A stretch of 64,000 nucleotides of DNA from Roseburia sp. (GTDB lineage Bacteria; Bacillota; Clostridia; Christensenellales; Pumilibacteraceae), in NCBI GenBank assembly GCA_023665905.1, contig JAMPDA010000004.1:1-64000 (forward strand), written 5' to 3'. The notes under the pieces were generated by a model that saw only the letters and a program-made list of their open reading frames with translations, made no database searches and was not told where the DNA came from. Each line of letters opens with the position of its first letter. Position 1 is the stretch's first letter. Positions 34,556 to 44,073 of this stretch are shown here, one piece after another. Position numbers and translations under genes: made by a program.

Positions 34556-36229
34556 TTGCCCAAAGACGCACTTACAATATACAGAGCGGCGTGCGAGCTG
34601 GACGCGCTCGTCGGCGGCATCGTCGATAAAGTGACCATGCCCGACCGCGACACGGTTATCCTTGCGGTGCACACCAAAAGCGGCAACCGCCGACTTTTGC
34701 TGTCCTGCAATCCGTCGTTGCCGCGCGTCCACCTGACGACGCGGCGTTATGCCAATCCCGAAACGGCGTCGGGCACGCTGATGTATTTCAGAAAACGCCT
34801 GACGGGCGCGGTCATCGAGGGCATAGAAAAAGACAGGTGCGAGCGCATGATAACGTTCGTCTTTTCGGCGCTCGACGAGCTGAAAGAGCGCGTCGGCTAC
34901 AGGCTCGCCGCCGAGCTGACGGGCAAATGCGCGAATATAATATTCGTCGAAAAAAACGGCGTCATAGGCAACTGCCTGCGCCGCGTCACGGCGGAAGTCG
35001 AGGGCAAGCGCGCCGTGCTTATCGGGCTCGATTACGCACCGCCCAACGCGACAGGCAGGATAGGCGTGTTCGACGGCGACGCGCTTAAAGCGAAGATACG
35101 CGAGTGCGGCGAAATGAGCGCTCGCGCCGCCGTAAATAAATGCGTGGCAGGGCTTGCGAGCGCCACCGTGGACGAGCTGTTTTTCAAACTCGGAACGGGC
35201 GACGCGCCGCCGACCGACGACGTGTTAGACGGTTTTATCGCCGCGGCGCAGGATCTGTACGGCATAGCGGTTTCCCCCACCGCCGTTTTCGGAGACGACG
35301 GCAAGCCGCTCGACTACACCGTCGTGCCGTACGCGACGCTCGGCGGCAGGGCCGTCGGCTTCCCCACCGTCAACGAGGCGATGGACGAATACTACTCGGC
35401 GCTGTTTACGGCGGCCGATATGGCGGCGTACCGCAAGCCGCTCAAAAACGCCGTAAAGACGGCGGTGAACAAAAACAAAAAGCGGCTCGCCGAAGCGTGC
35501 GCCAAGCTCGAGGAAAGCGCGTCGGCGGAAATAGACAGACAGCTCGGCGAACTCATTACCGCAAACATATACAGGATAAAACGCGGCGACGCGCGCGTCA
35601 CGGCAGACAACTACTTCGACGCGGACATGAGTCCGATAACAATAGAGCTCGATACAACCAAAAACGCGCAACAAAACGCCGCCGCGTACTTTAAAGCTTA
35701 CTCCAAAAAGAAAAAAGCCGCCGTGTATGCGGAAGCCGCCGCCGACGCCGCGCGGTCGGCGCTCGACAGGCTGGACGGCATATCGCTCGAGCTCGAGCTG
35801 TGCACGGATAAGCGCGAGCTGGACGAAGTGCGCGCGGAGCTCGTAGCGCTCGGGCTTATGCGACCCGAGCAGAAAAAGCGCAAAGCCAAACAGGAAACAT
35901 CGGAGCCGTACGTATTCGACGTTTACGGCGCACAGCTTCTCGTCGGCAAGAACAGCGCGCAGAACGAACGCATAACGCGCGGCGCGGCAAAGACGGACAC
36001 CTGGCTGCACGTCAAGGACGCGCACGGCTGTCACGCCGTGCTAAAGACTTCCGCGCCGACGGAAAAGCAGCTCGAACGCGCCGCCGAGATCGCGGCGTAC
36101 TACTCGCAGTCGAGAGCGAGCGAAAACGTCGCCGTCGATCACACCTTGATAAAACACGTCTTCCCCCACGGCGGCGGCAAGGCGGAATACAAAGAATACA
36201 AAACGCTTTTCGTAACGCCCAAAGCATAA
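34556..36229 (+). CDS. rqcH: RqcH, ribosome quality-control NFACT protein (FbpA-like)
   Basis: A 557-residue NFACT protein. In Bacillus, RqcH binds stalled 50S subunits and recruits tRNA-Ala to add C-terminal alanine tails that mark the peptide for degradation by ClpXP and others. The NFACT-N part contains the DR motif (IEKDRCERM), a central coiled-coil and NFACT-R (DTWLHVKDAHGCHAVLK ... AAYYSQSRASENVAVDHT) follow. The predicted transcript starts near 34542, so the TTG at 34556 preceded by GAGAGG is preferred over a GTG at 34526. It faces away from clpPX, a functionally related pair of units. Confidence 0.9.
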   Translation: MPKDALTIYRAACELDALVGGIVDKVTMPDRDTVILAVHTKSGNRRLLLSCNPSLPRVHLTTRRYANPETASGTLMYFRKRLTGAVIEGIEKDRCERMITFVFSALDELKERVGYRLAAELTGKCANIIFVEKNGVIGNCLRRVTAEVEGKRAVLIGLDYAPPNATGRIGVFDGDALKAKIRECGEMSARAAVNKCVAGLASATVDELFFKLGTGDAPPTDDVLDGFIAAAQDLYGIAVSPTAVFGDDGKPLDYTVVPYATLGGRAVGFPTVNEAMDEYYSALFTAADMAAYRKPLKNAVKTAVNKNKKRLAEACAKLEESASAEIDRQLGELITANIYRIKRGDARVTADNYFDADMSPITIELDTTKNAQQNAAAYFKAYSKKKKAAVYAEAAADAARSALDRLDGISLELELCTDKRELDEVRAELVALGLMRPEQKKRKAKQETSEPYVFDVYGAQLLVGKNSAQNERITRGAAKTDTWLHVKDAHGCHAVLKTSAPTEKQLERAAEIAAYYSQSRASENVAVDHTLIKHVFPHGGGKAEYKEYKTLFVTPKA

Positions 36230-36297
36230 ACGGACGTCAACGAAAAGCGCGTATATAAATCCGTATAAATAACAGCAATCGGCGTTGCCGCTTGCTG

Positions 36298-37002
36298 TTA
36301 TTTCGACGTGTACAACTTGTACAGCGCGACGGACACCGCGACGGACAGATTGAGGCTGTCCACCTTCGACGACTGTTCTATCCGTACCGCGCCGTACTCG
36401 GCAAACTCTTGCGGCAGCCCTGTCGCCTCGTTGCCGAACACCAACGCGTATTTTGCTCCGTTCGCCGCAAACGTTTTGGACTTGAACGGCGCGCCGCCGA
36501 GCATGAACGGGACGACCTCGTGCGCGCCGAATTTTTCGCGATACTCGTCGAACGAATCGAAGCACTCGAAATTTATCCCGAATATCGCGCCCATGCTCGC
36601 GCGCACGGTCTTAGGGTCGAACGTGTCTACCGCCGGACGGATTATCGCAAGGTCGCAACAGTCGAACGCCGCGACGTCGCGCATTATCGTGCCGAGATTG
36701 CCGCTGTTCGACGGGTTTACGAGCACGATATGACTGCGCTCGCCGCTTATATCGGCGTCGAACTTATCGAACTCCGCTATCACGTAGCAGTTTTCTTTAG
36801 GGCTCAAGATATTGAACGGCTTTTCGCTCTCCGTTACGGGCACACCGAGCGAAACGGCGGTATCCGTCACCGCGGTCACATCCGACTTCGGCGAAACGTA
36901 AATGCGCCGCACGTTCTTCGGGCGCGATCTCATAAGCTCCATTGCGAGCGTCGCGCCGAGCGCATATGAATGACCGTCGTCTTTTTTGTATCTTTTTACC
37001 AT
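36298..37002 (-). CDS. TrmH/SpoU-family RNA 2'-O-methyltransferase
   Basis: A 234-residue SPOUT methyltransferase. The three family motifs are present in order: NPSNSGNLGTIMRDVAAF, YALVFGNEATGLPQEF and SLNLSVAVSVALY, which together bind S-adenosylmethionine in a trefoil knot. The N-terminal substrate-recognition domain is shortened and unlike RlmB. The target (rRNA or tRNA) cannot be read. The ATG at 37002 follows GGAG by 6 bases. A terminator at 37053-37087 separates it from the upstream operon. Confidence 0.88.
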   Translation of the reverse strand: MVKRYKKDDGHSYALGATLAMELMRSRPKNVRRIYVSPKSDVTAVTDTAVSLGVPVTESEKPFNILSPKENCYVIAEFDKFDADISGERSHIVLVNPSNSGNLGTIMRDVAAFDCCDLAIIRPAVDTFDPKTVRASMGAIFGINFECFDSFDEYREKFGAHEVVPFMLGGAPFKSKTFAANGAKYALVFGNEATGLPQEFAEYGAVRIEQSSKVDSLNLSVAVSVALYKLYTSK

Positions 37003-37052
37003 GTCTGCTCCAATGACAGGAATGTGCGACAAAGCCGCAAATTCACGCAAAC

Positions 37053-37087
37053 AAAAAACCGCGCCATAGGGAAAGGCGCGGAATTTT
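37053..37087 (-). terminator. Terminator at the end of the pyr supra-operon
   Basis: CCGCGCC (37059-37065) pairs with GGCGCGG (37075-37081); an A-run on one side and a T-run on the other allow termination in both directions. Confidence 0.8.
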
Positions 37088-37093
37088 TGCTCT

Positions 37094-37414
37094 CTACACT
37101 ATCAAAGTCCAAACAATGCCGAACACCGCGAGCGCAAAAAGCACGCCCATGATGCACACATTGATTATCGCCGACTTGTACGTCGGGTCGCGGTGATTGA
37201 TCGTTTTGGAAAATAGCACCAGACAGCAACGAGCTATCGAACCCGCCGCGCCGACGGCGTAGCAGATAAAGCCTATGAGCAACACCGTATCGGTCGTGCA
37301 CAGCCCTACTATGAGCAATACAAAGCCGGCAAGCATGACGAAGTCGCATACCTGTCTGAGCCCGAACGGAGTGAAATAGCGAACGAACGCATTACGTTTT
37401 TTTCTGACAGCCAT
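37094..37414 (-). CDS. Small membrane protein, three helices, unknown
   Basis: A 106-residue integral membrane protein with a basic N-terminus (MAVRKKRNAF) and hydrophobic segments at about 22-42, 46-68 and 83-105. No family recognised. It follows the similar 100-residue protein by 44 bases and ends just before the terminator, so it is the last gene of the pyrimidine transcript. Confidence 0.7.
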   Translation of the reverse strand: MAVRKKRNAFVRYFTPFGLRQVCDFVMLAGFVLLIVGLCTTDTVLLIGFICYAVGAAGSIARCCLVLFSKTINHRDPTYKSAIINVCIMGVLFALAVFGIVWTLIV

Positions 37415-37458
37415 GATATTTCCTTAACGTGTTCCGCAAAAGTGAAGATTTTTTTAGA

Positions 37459-37761
37459 TTACAGCATCGCTATGATAGACGAGATGATACCGAACAGAAT
37501 GAGCACCGTGAATATTATCCACAGAACGAACCATACGGTGGTCTTGCTTCTCGCTACATCGAAAGAGATGAGTACGGGCACTATGAGCGCGAGTATATAG
37601 CAGATACGCTCTATCCAGCGAGCGACGTTTGCGCACCAATCGAAACTCAGAAAGCTGAATACGCCTGCGGCGAGCATAGCGAAGCCTATGACGATCACCA
37701 GCCAGAACGAAAACTTCTTGAGCGTAAAGGTGCTGCTCGACCTTGTTGTTCTTCTTGCCAT
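37459..37761 (-). CDS. Small membrane protein, three helices, unknown
   Basis: A 100-residue protein with basic, Ser/Thr-rich start (MARRTTRSSSTF) and hydrophobic segments at about 18-40, 50-66 and 74-98. It resembles its downstream neighbour in size and layout, so the two may be an old duplication or two halves of one complex. It lies 31 bases after pyrE. A link to pyrimidine metabolism is not evident. Confidence 0.7.
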   Translation of the reverse strand: MARRTTRSSSTFTLKKFSFWLVIVIGFAMLAAGVFSFLSFDWCANVARWIERICYILALIVPVLISFDVARSKTTVWFVLWIIFTVLILFGIISSIIAML

Positions 37762-37792
37762 AATAATTACCTACCTTTTGTTTATTTATACT

Positions 37793-38368
37793 TTAGCGCA
37801 AGCCCTTACTTCCCGGCTTGACCGCTTCGGTACCCTGTTTGCACATCGGACATTCGTCGGGCGAATACGTCTTGACGTCTATTTGAAGAAGCGACTCGTT
37901 GGGAACGCCGAAATCGACTTTGCCGCCGCTCCTGTCTACGACTTCCACGACCGCCGCGACGGAAACGCCCGTTTCGGTCAGCATGTCTATGACTTCCTTG
38001 ACCGAGCCGCCCGTCGTAACGACGTTTTCCGCGACTATTACTTTACTGCCCTTTTTGAGCTCGAAGCCGCGCCGCAGAGAAAACGTTCCGGCCTTTCCGC
38101 GCTCGGCAAACATGTTGGGGATACCGAGCTGTTTCCCGAGCTCGTAGCCGAATATGATAGCGCCGACAGCCGGCGACACCACGGCGTCCGCACCGTACTT
38201 TTTTACTTTTTCCGCCGCCATGCGGCAGAGCTCTTGCGAGATATTGCCGAATTCAAAGAGTTTGGCGCACTGCATATACGTGTCGGAATGAAGTCCGGAC
38301 GTCAAAATAAAGTGCCCGTGAAGCACGGCGCCCGATTCTTCGAACAACTTCATCACGTCGTTATTCAA
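37793..38368 (-). CDS. pyrE: Orotate phosphoribosyltransferase
   Basis: A 191-residue enzyme joining orotate to PRPP to give OMP, the fifth step of UMP synthesis. The PRPP-binding loop VIVAENVVTTGGSVKEVIDML is present; the first acidic residue of the usual VxDDxxTTG motif is replaced by Ala-Glu-Asn. HFILTSGLHSDTYMQC at the start is typical for the clostridial form. It overlaps pyrD by 8 bases. Confidence 0.93.
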   Translation of the reverse strand: MNNDVMKLFEESGAVLHGHFILTSGLHSDTYMQCAKLFEFGNISQELCRMAAEKVKKYGADAVVSPAVGAIIFGYELGKQLGIPNMFAERGKAGTFSLRRGFELKKGSKVIVAENVVTTGGSVKEVIDMLTETGVSVAAVVEVVDRSGGKVDFGVPNESLLQIDVKTYSPDECPMCKQGTEAVKPGSKGLR

Positions 38369-39269
38369 CGCGCAGACCTCCTATGATCGACTGTATATCA
38401 CTAATGTTATCACTTTCAAAGAGCGTTGTCAACTCATTTACGATCTTTATGGCGGCAAACGGGTCGAAAATATTGGCTGTGCCCACCTCTACGGCGGAAG
38501 CGCCGCACAGCAGAAATTCCCCTACGTCGCGGCCTGTCATGATCCCGCCCATGCCTATTATCGGGATCTTTATCGCCTTGTAACACTCGTACACCATTCT
38601 CAGCGCTATAGGCTTTACGCAAGGCCCGCTCAAGCCGCCGCCGACCGCTTTCAGCACCGGCTTTCTGCTTTTAAAGTCCACCGCCATGGCGGCGACCGTG
38701 TTTATAAGGCTTATCGCGTCCGCGCCGGCGCGCTCCGCCGCCTTTGCGTTTTCCGAAATGCACGACACGTTGGGCGTGAGCTTGACTATGAGCGGTTTTT
38801 TGCACACCTTTCTGACTGCGCGAACTATATGCTCGACGCCCGACGGCTCCACGCCGAACGCCATTCCGCCCTTTTTCACGTTCGGGCAGGAAATATTCAG
38901 CTCTATCATGTCCACGTCGGTATCGCTTAGTATACGCACGATCTCGACGTAATCTTCCTCGCAGCTTCCTGCGGCGTTGGCTATTATGACAGTGTCAAGA
39001 CTGCGCATAAACGGCAGCTCGTCGGCAATGAACGCCTCCACGCCCGGGTTTTGCAACCCGACGCTGTTCAACATTCCCGACGGCGTTTCGGCAATGCGCA
39101 CCGGCTCGTTGCCCTGCCGCGGCTTAAGTGTCAAGCCCTTGGAGCATATCCCGCCGAGCTTGCCGACGTCGTAAAACTCGTTGTACTCCCTGCCGAAGCC
39201 GAACGTGCCCGAAGCGACGATGACGGGATTTTTAAATTCCACACCGGCTATTTTCGTTTTGATGTTCAT
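38361..39269 (-). CDS. pyrD: Dihydroorotate dehydrogenase class 1B, catalytic subunit
   Basis: A 302-residue FMN enzyme oxidising dihydroorotate to orotate. The active-site loop NISCPNVKKGG carries the Cys base of class 1 enzymes; FMN-binding segments GTFGFGREY, NTVAAMAVD and GMGGIMTGRDVGEFL are intact. With PyrK beside it, electrons go to NAD+ (class 1B), which suits an anaerobe. The ATG at 39269 overlaps the pyrK stop by four bases. Confidence 0.95.
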   Translation of the reverse strand: MNIKTKIAGVEFKNPVIVASGTFGFGREYNEFYDVGKLGGICSKGLTLKPRQGNEPVRIAETPSGMLNSVGLQNPGVEAFIADELPFMRSLDTVIIANAAGSCEEDYVEIVRILSDTDVDMIELNISCPNVKKGGMAFGVEPSGVEHIVRAVRKVCKKPLIVKLTPNVSCISENAKAAERAGADAISLINTVAAMAVDFKSRKPVLKAVGGGLSGPCVKPIALRMVYECYKAIKIPIIGMGGIMTGRDVGEFLLCGASAVEVGTANIFDPFAAIKIVNELTTLFESDNISDIQSIIGGLRVE

Positions 39270-40024
39270 AGCGCTATCTCCCGTATATCGAACACAGGCC
39301 CATCGGCGCACGCGCGGAGCAACCTTTCCTCGCCCTCTCTTTTGACCTTGACGGCGCAAACGAGGCACGCGCCCACTCCGCAGCCCATGCGCTGTTCGAC
39401 CGACACAAAACCGGTTATGCCGAGCGTTTCGCAGTATTTCTGCGCGGTCTTGACCATTCCGGCGGCGCCGCACACGTACAGCACTTCGGGCGCGATCTCC
39501 GTAAGCAGTTCGGTCGGGAACCCGTGATATCCGACGCTCCCATCGTCCGTGCAGTAACAGACCTTTCGGCACACCTTATCGAAATCGTCGCCGTAAGCGT
39601 CGCGCGTCGCGGCGTTCGGGAAGCCCAAGAGCGCGGTGCAGTTGAGCGACGGATTGTCGGCGGCTATCTTGTACAGCGGCGCACAACCCGTGCCGCCGCC
39701 CAAAAGCGCGATATTGGTCTTATCGGGGAGCACGGGAAACCCGTTGCCGAGCGGCAATATCGCGTCAAACCTGTCGCCCTTTTTCTGCGACAGAAAGGCG
39801 GCAGTGCCGTCGCCTACCGACGCTATAATAAAAGTTATCGTATTTTCGGTATTTTTATACACGCATATAGGACGTCTTAACTGTTTGCCCGGCACCTGCA
39901 AGTGCGCAAACTGCCCTGCGGATATCTTGGGCAGGCGCGTTTCGGACGCACACTCCACCCTATACACATTGCGCCCGTAACGCTCGACGGACTGCACTGT
40001 AAGATCTGTTTTAACGGCTTTCAT
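39266..40024 (-). CDS. pyrK: Dihydroorotate dehydrogenase electron-transfer subunit
   Basis: A 252-residue subunit with FAD and a [2Fe-2S] cluster that carries electrons from PyrD to NAD+. RRPICVYK is the FAD-binding strand, LLGGGTGCAPLY the NAD-binding loop, and CGVGACLVCAVKVKREGEERLLRAC holds the four cluster cysteines. GGAG precedes the ATG. Coupled to pyrD by a 4-base overlap. Confidence 0.95.
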   Translation of the reverse strand: MKAVKTDLTVQSVERYGRNVYRVECASETRLPKISAGQFAHLQVPGKQLRRPICVYKNTENTITFIIASVGDGTAAFLSQKKGDRFDAILPLGNGFPVLPDKTNIALLGGGTGCAPLYKIAADNPSLNCTALLGFPNAATRDAYGDDFDKVCRKVCYCTDDGSVGYHGFPTELLTEIAPEVLYVCGAAGMVKTAQKYCETLGITGFVSVEQRMGCGVGACLVCAVKVKREGEERLLRACADGPVFDIREIAL

Positions 40025-40062
40025 TTTATCTCCGGTAAAAATTTATGCGCTGTATACGCGGC

Positions 40063-40950
40063 TTATCTACTGCGCAACGCCGCGCTCAAATCGGCTTGCA
40101 TGTCCTCCGCCGCCGCGCGCGCGGCTTTTGCAAAAGCCATGCCCTTGTATTTTTCTGACATGTGCGCGGCGATTATTCCGCGCGAATTGTTGACGATCGC
40201 GCCCTTGCCGTTCTCGTCGAACGACGCCGCGGCGTCGCGGCCCTTGCCGCCCTGCGCGCCGTAGCCGGGAACGAGGAAAAACACAGACTTGAGCTTTTTG
40301 CGCAGCTCTTTCGCCTCTTGCGGATTGGTCGCGCCGACAACCGCGCCCACGGCGCTGTAGCCGTGCTCACCGATAAGCTCCTTACCCCATTCCGAGATGA
40401 GCTCGCCGACGTGCATATACAGCGGCTTATCCCCCTCCACTTTTAAGTTCTGTATCTGCGCCGCCGACGGATTGGACATGCGCGCGAGCACGAAAATGCC
40501 CTTGTCGTTGCGCGCACAGCAATCGACGAACGGCTTGATGCCGTCGTAGCCCGGGTACGGATTTACCGTTATGTAGTCGAAACCCGTCGCGCCGAGATAC
40601 GCCGCGGCGTACGCTTCCGCGGTGGTGCCAATGTCGTTGCGCTTGACGTCCGCCATTACGACGAACCCGTTGGCGACTGCGTGCGCGGCGGTCATGTACA
40701 TCGCTTGCACGCCGAAATGCGCGTACATCTCGTAGTACGCAGACTGTATCTTGACAGCCGGAACGACGCCCTTGAGCTCGTCCAAAAGCGCGCAGTTGAA
40801 CTCGACGAACGCCTTGCACACGTCCTCGCCCGAACCGACATACTTGCGCAAGTTTTCGGGCAAAAATTCTATGCGCGTATCGAGCCCTACGACCGTCGGA
40901 TTGTCGAGCGCGGCTATCCTGTCTATAAGTTTGTCGGTGATGTTTCTCAT
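40063..40950 (-). CDS. pyrF: Orotidine 5'-phosphate decarboxylase (long form)
   Basis: A 295-residue decarboxylase making UMP. VMADVKRNDIGTTAEAYA carries the catalytic Asp-Lys-Asp array of the long, type 2 PyrF; VVGLDTRIEFLP near the start binds substrate. Its start overlaps the pyrC stop by four bases. The C-terminal Ala-rich helix may be flexible. Confidence 0.95.
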   Translation of the reverse strand: MRNITDKLIDRIAALDNPTVVGLDTRIEFLPENLRKYVGSGEDVCKAFVEFNCALLDELKGVVPAVKIQSAYYEMYAHFGVQAMYMTAAHAVANGFVVMADVKRNDIGTTAEAYAAAYLGATGFDYITVNPYPGYDGIKPFVDCCARNDKGIFVLARMSNPSAAQIQNLKVEGDKPLYMHVGELISEWGKELIGEHGYSAVGAVVGATNPQEAKELRKKLKSVFFLVPGYGAQGGKGRDAAASFDENGKGAIVNNSRGIIAAHMSEKYKGMAFAKAARAAAEDMQADLSAALRSR

Positions 40951-42209
40951 ACCGTCTTGAGCTCTCCTTTGACGAATACTTTTTCCACTCTGCCGTTGAG
41001 CCGCCAGCCGTCGAACAGCGAGTTTTTGCCCTTGGAGCGGAACGCGGACGCGTCCACGGTATACTCCGCGTCGGGATCGACCACCGTTATATCGGCGCGT
41101 TCACCGGCGGCTATCTTTCCGCCCTCGAGCCCGAGTATGGCGGCAGGCGCAGTGCTCATAAGCCTGCAAAGATCGGAAAGCTTGATGACGTCCGGAAGCA
41201 CGAGATACGTGTACGCGACGGAAAACGCTGTTTCCAGCCCGACAGTTCCGAACGGCGCATAGTCGAATTCCCTGTTCTTTTCGTCGCGATGATGCGGCGC
41301 GTGGTCCGTCGCTATCGCGTCGATAGTTCCGTCCGCTATGCCGTCTATTATCGCGTCTACGTCCGCCTGCGAACGCAACGGCGGATTGATCTTAGCGTTG
41401 GTGTTGTACGAAAGGATCTCGTCGTCGGTGGCGGCGAAATAATGCGGACACGTTTCGCACGTCACCTTTACGCCGCGCGCCTTAGCTCGCCTTATTATAT
41501 CGACGGAAGCCGCCGTGGACACGTGGCAAATGTGTATCTTTGCGTCGGCTTCCTCGGCAAGCAACACGTCGCGCGCGACCGCGGCGCTCTCTGCGGCGCG
41601 AGGAATGGCGCGCAGTCCCGACACTGTGGCGTTTTCGCCCTCGTTGACTACGCCCGAGCCCGAAATGCTCTTGTCTTCGCTGTGCGACAGCACCGTAAGC
41701 CCGAACGTCTTGGCGTACTTGAGCGCGTTCAGCATTACGCCGCCGTCGCTCACGGGCACGCCGTCGTCCGATACGGCGACCGCTCCCAAACTTTTCATCT
41801 TGCCGTACTCGCAAAGCTCCGCGCCCTTTTGTCCGCGCGTGATACATCCTATGGGATACACTTCGGCGTTTGCGCACGCGGCCGACCGCGAACGCACGTA
41901 AGCCACTGCCGCGCCGTTATCGAGCGGCGGAACGGTGTTGGGCATACAGCACACCGCGGTGTACCCGCCTGCGACGGCCGCGGCGCTACCCGACGCGATG
42001 TCCTCTTTGTGCGTCTGCCCGGGCTCGCGCAAGTGGCAGTGCATATCTATAAAGCCCGGGAATACGAGCTTGTTTTCGCAGTCTATTACTTCAGCTTCGA
42101 CCGATACGATATCGGGCGCGACTCTCGAAATTATGCCGCCGTCTATAAGGACGTCGGACTTTGCCATTCCGTCGGCATTTACGACGGTCGCGTTTTTGAG
42201 CAGTATCAC
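40947..42209 (-). CDS. pyrC: Dihydroorotase
   Basis: A 420-residue zinc amidohydrolase closing carbamoyl-aspartate to dihydroorotate. The metal-binding DMHCHLREPGQTHKED near 60, HSEDKS, HICHVSTA and ATDHAPH segments are all intact, as in the multifunctional type I form. The GTG at 42209 is chosen because AAGGAGG lies 6 bases upstream and it overlaps the pyrB stop codon. The frame stays open further upstream only as a shadow of pyrB. Confidence 0.95.
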   Translation of the reverse strand: MILLKNATVVNADGMAKSDVLIDGGIISRVAPDIVSVEAEVIDCENKLVFPGFIDMHCHLREPGQTHKEDIASGSAAAVAGGYTAVCCMPNTVPPLDNGAAVAYVRSRSAACANAEVYPIGCITRGQKGAELCEYGKMKSLGAVAVSDDGVPVSDGGVMLNALKYAKTFGLTVLSHSEDKSISGSGVVNEGENATVSGLRAIPRAAESAAVARDVLLAEEADAKIHICHVSTAASVDIIRRAKARGVKVTCETCPHYFAATDDEILSYNTNAKINPPLRSQADVDAIIDGIADGTIDAIATDHAPHHRDEKNREFDYAPFGTVGLETAFSVAYTYLVLPDVIKLSDLCRLMSTAPAAILGLEGGKIAAGERADITVVDPDAEYTVDASAFRSKGKNSLFDGWRLNGRVEKVFVKGELKTV

Positions 42210-43123
42210 TTTGTGCCTCCTTCGACGACGAAATCGAGCATAGCCATGCGCACGGCGACGCCGTTTGTCACCTGTTCTTCTATAACGCTGTTTTCGCCGT
42301 CCGCAACGCCGCCATCGATTTCCGCCTCGCGGTTGACCGGCCCGGGGTGCATGACTATATGCCCGGACGAACAGAGTCCGAGGCGCTTTTCGTTTACGCC
42401 GTAATATTCGTGATATTCCTCTATCGAGGAAAAATACGCTTGGTTCATGCGCTCGAGCTGTAGCCGCAACGGCATCACTATGTCCGCGCCGACGATCGCC
42501 TTGTCGAGATCGGTTTCGACGGCACAGCCCATGCCGTCTATGCCGACGGGCATCAGCGTGTACGGCGCGCACACCGTGACGTTTGCGCCCAGCTTGGAAA
42601 ACGCAAGCACGTCGCTGCGCGCGACGCGCGAATGTTTGATGTCGCCCACTATCACGAGCTTTAAGCCCGAAAGATCGCCGAAGCGCCGCTGTGCCGTCAT
42701 TACGTCCAAAAGCGCCTGCGACGGGTGTTCGTTCATGCCGTCGCCGGCGTTGATGACCGACGCCTTTACCGTTTCGGCGAGAAGGCGCGGACTGCCTGCT
42801 ACGGGATGACGTATAATGATGACGTCCGTCTTTAACGCGTCGAGCGTTTTGCCCGTATCGACGAGCGATTCGCCTTTCTGTACGGATGACGTCGCGACCG
42901 AAATGCCCGTAGTCGTCGCGCCGAGATTTTTGGCTGCAAGCTCGAACGACGTGCGCGTGCGCGTGGAGTTTTCGTAAAACAGCGTCACTACGCTCTTGCC
43001 GCGCAAGTTCGACAGTCGCTCGCCGCGATCGGTCGCTTCGCGCATGTCGCCTGCGAGGAGCAAGATCGACTTGATCTCCGATCTCGAGAGATCTTTTATC
43101 CCGAGAATGTCCTTTTGCTTCAT
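42206..43123 (-). CDS. pyrB: Aspartate carbamoyltransferase catalytic subunit
   Basis: A 305-residue enzyme catalysing the first committed step of pyrimidine synthesis. The carbamoyl-phosphate loop STRTRTSFE, TSSVQKGESL, HPSQALLD and MPLRLQLERM are all present. No regulatory PyrI gene is nearby and no PyrR-type attenuator is evident in the 41 bases between rluD and pyrB, so this operon may be controlled from the distant yggS promoter. carAB is not in the window. Confidence 0.95.
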   Translation of the reverse strand: MKQKDILGIKDLSRSEIKSILLLAGDMREATDRGERLSNLRGKSVVTLFYENSTRTRTSFELAAKNLGATTTGISVATSSVQKGESLVDTGKTLDALKTDVIIIRHPVAGSPRLLAETVKASVINAGDGMNEHPSQALLDVMTAQRRFGDLSGLKLVIVGDIKHSRVARSDVLAFSKLGANVTVCAPYTLMPVGIDGMGCAVETDLDKAIVGADIVMPLRLQLERMNQAYFSSIEEYHEYYGVNEKRLGLCSSGHIVMHPGPVNREAEIDGGVADGENSVIEEQVTNGVAVRMAMLDFVVEGGTK

Positions 43124-43164
43124 TGCGTCTCCTTTGGTGAATGCCGTCCGGTTTTATATAGGCG

Positions 43165-44073
43165 TCAATATGTGGCGGCGGACCGCAGCTTTTCGAGCGC
43201 GGTCAAAAAGTCTTTCGGCTCGTCCGCCGTGAACTCCAAGGTCTTGCCCGTTCGCGGATGCGAAAACACGAGCGTCCGCGAGTGCAGTAACTGCCCGTCC
43301 GCGCCCAGCTTCGCGCTTCCGCCGTACACGGCGTCGCAGGATATGGGGTGACCCAGGTACGCGCAATGCACGCGTATCTGATGCGTCCTGCCCGTGCACA
43401 GCTCGAACTCGGCGTAGCAGTTGCTCTTGTACCGCTCGATAACGGCGTACTTAGTCACCGCGCGTCTGCCGTCGCGGCACACCGCCATTTTAAGACGGTT
43501 CTTGACGTCCCTGCCGATAAAGTTGTCCACGACGCCCGTGTCCGACTTGAGGTTTCCGTCGAGAACGGCGCGATACAGCTTTTTTACCGTGTGCGCGGCG
43601 AACTGCTCGGAAAGCGCGGCGTGCGCGAAATCGGTCTTTGCGACCACCATAAGTCCCGTCGTGTCCTTGTCGAGCCTGTGGACTATGCCTGCGCGCGCTT
43701 TGCCGCACACGCCGGACAGCGCCTCGCCGTAACGATACATCAACGCGTTGACGAGCGTGCCGTCGTGATTGCCCGCGCCCGGGTGAACGACAAGTCCGCG
43801 CTGTTTATTGATGACGGCGATATCGCCGTCGTCGTAAACGACGTCGAGCGGAATGTCCTGCGGCAGTATTTCCGAGCTTTCGGCTATATCGTCGAAAGCG
43901 ACGGTTTCTCCGGTCTTTACAGTCCTGCCCGCCTTTTCGACGGGCGCTCCGTCTATGAACACTTTGCCGCAGTCTATCAACCTTTTAATGTGCGATCTCG
44001 TGAGCTCCGTTTCGTCGCTCAAAAACACGTCCAGCCGTGCGCCGCCCTCGGTACAGTATACCGTCGTAGTCAT
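43165..44073 (-). CDS. RluD-type 23S rRNA pseudouridine synthase
   Basis: A 302-residue enzyme with an N-terminal S4 RNA-binding domain (RLDVFLSDETELTRSHIKRLIDCGKVFIDG) and a catalytic domain with the HRLDKDTTGLMVVAKT motif containing the nucleophilic Asp. RluA/RluD-family enzymes isomerise specific uridines in 23S rRNA; the exact site is not certain. It overlaps lspA by four bases, the usual lspA-rluD order of Firmicutes. Confidence 0.9.
   Translation of the reverse strand: MTTTVYCTEGGARLDVFLSDETELTRSHIKRLIDCGKVFIDGAPVEKAGRTVKTGETVAFDDIAESSEILPQDIPLDVVYDDGDIAVINKQRGLVVHPGAGNHDGTLVNALMYRYGEALSGVCGKARAGIVHRLDKDTTGLMVVAKTDFAHAALSEQFAAHTVKKLYRAVLDGNLKSDTGVVDNFIGRDVKNRLKMAVCRDGRRAVTKYAVIERYKSNCYAEFELCTGRTHQIRVHCAYLGHPISCDAVYGGSAKLGADGQLLHSRTLVFSHPRTGKTLEFTADEPKDFLTALEKLRSAATY

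Noticed and set aside
39270..39572. N-terminal extension of PyrD by 101 residues
   Set aside because: The extension is arginine-rich shadow of pyrK. The ATG at 39269 overlaps the pyrK stop and matches the family start.
42210..42572. N-terminal extension of dihydroorotase
   Set aside because: It is an out-of-frame reading of pyrB. AAGGAGG before the GTG at 42209 fixes the start.
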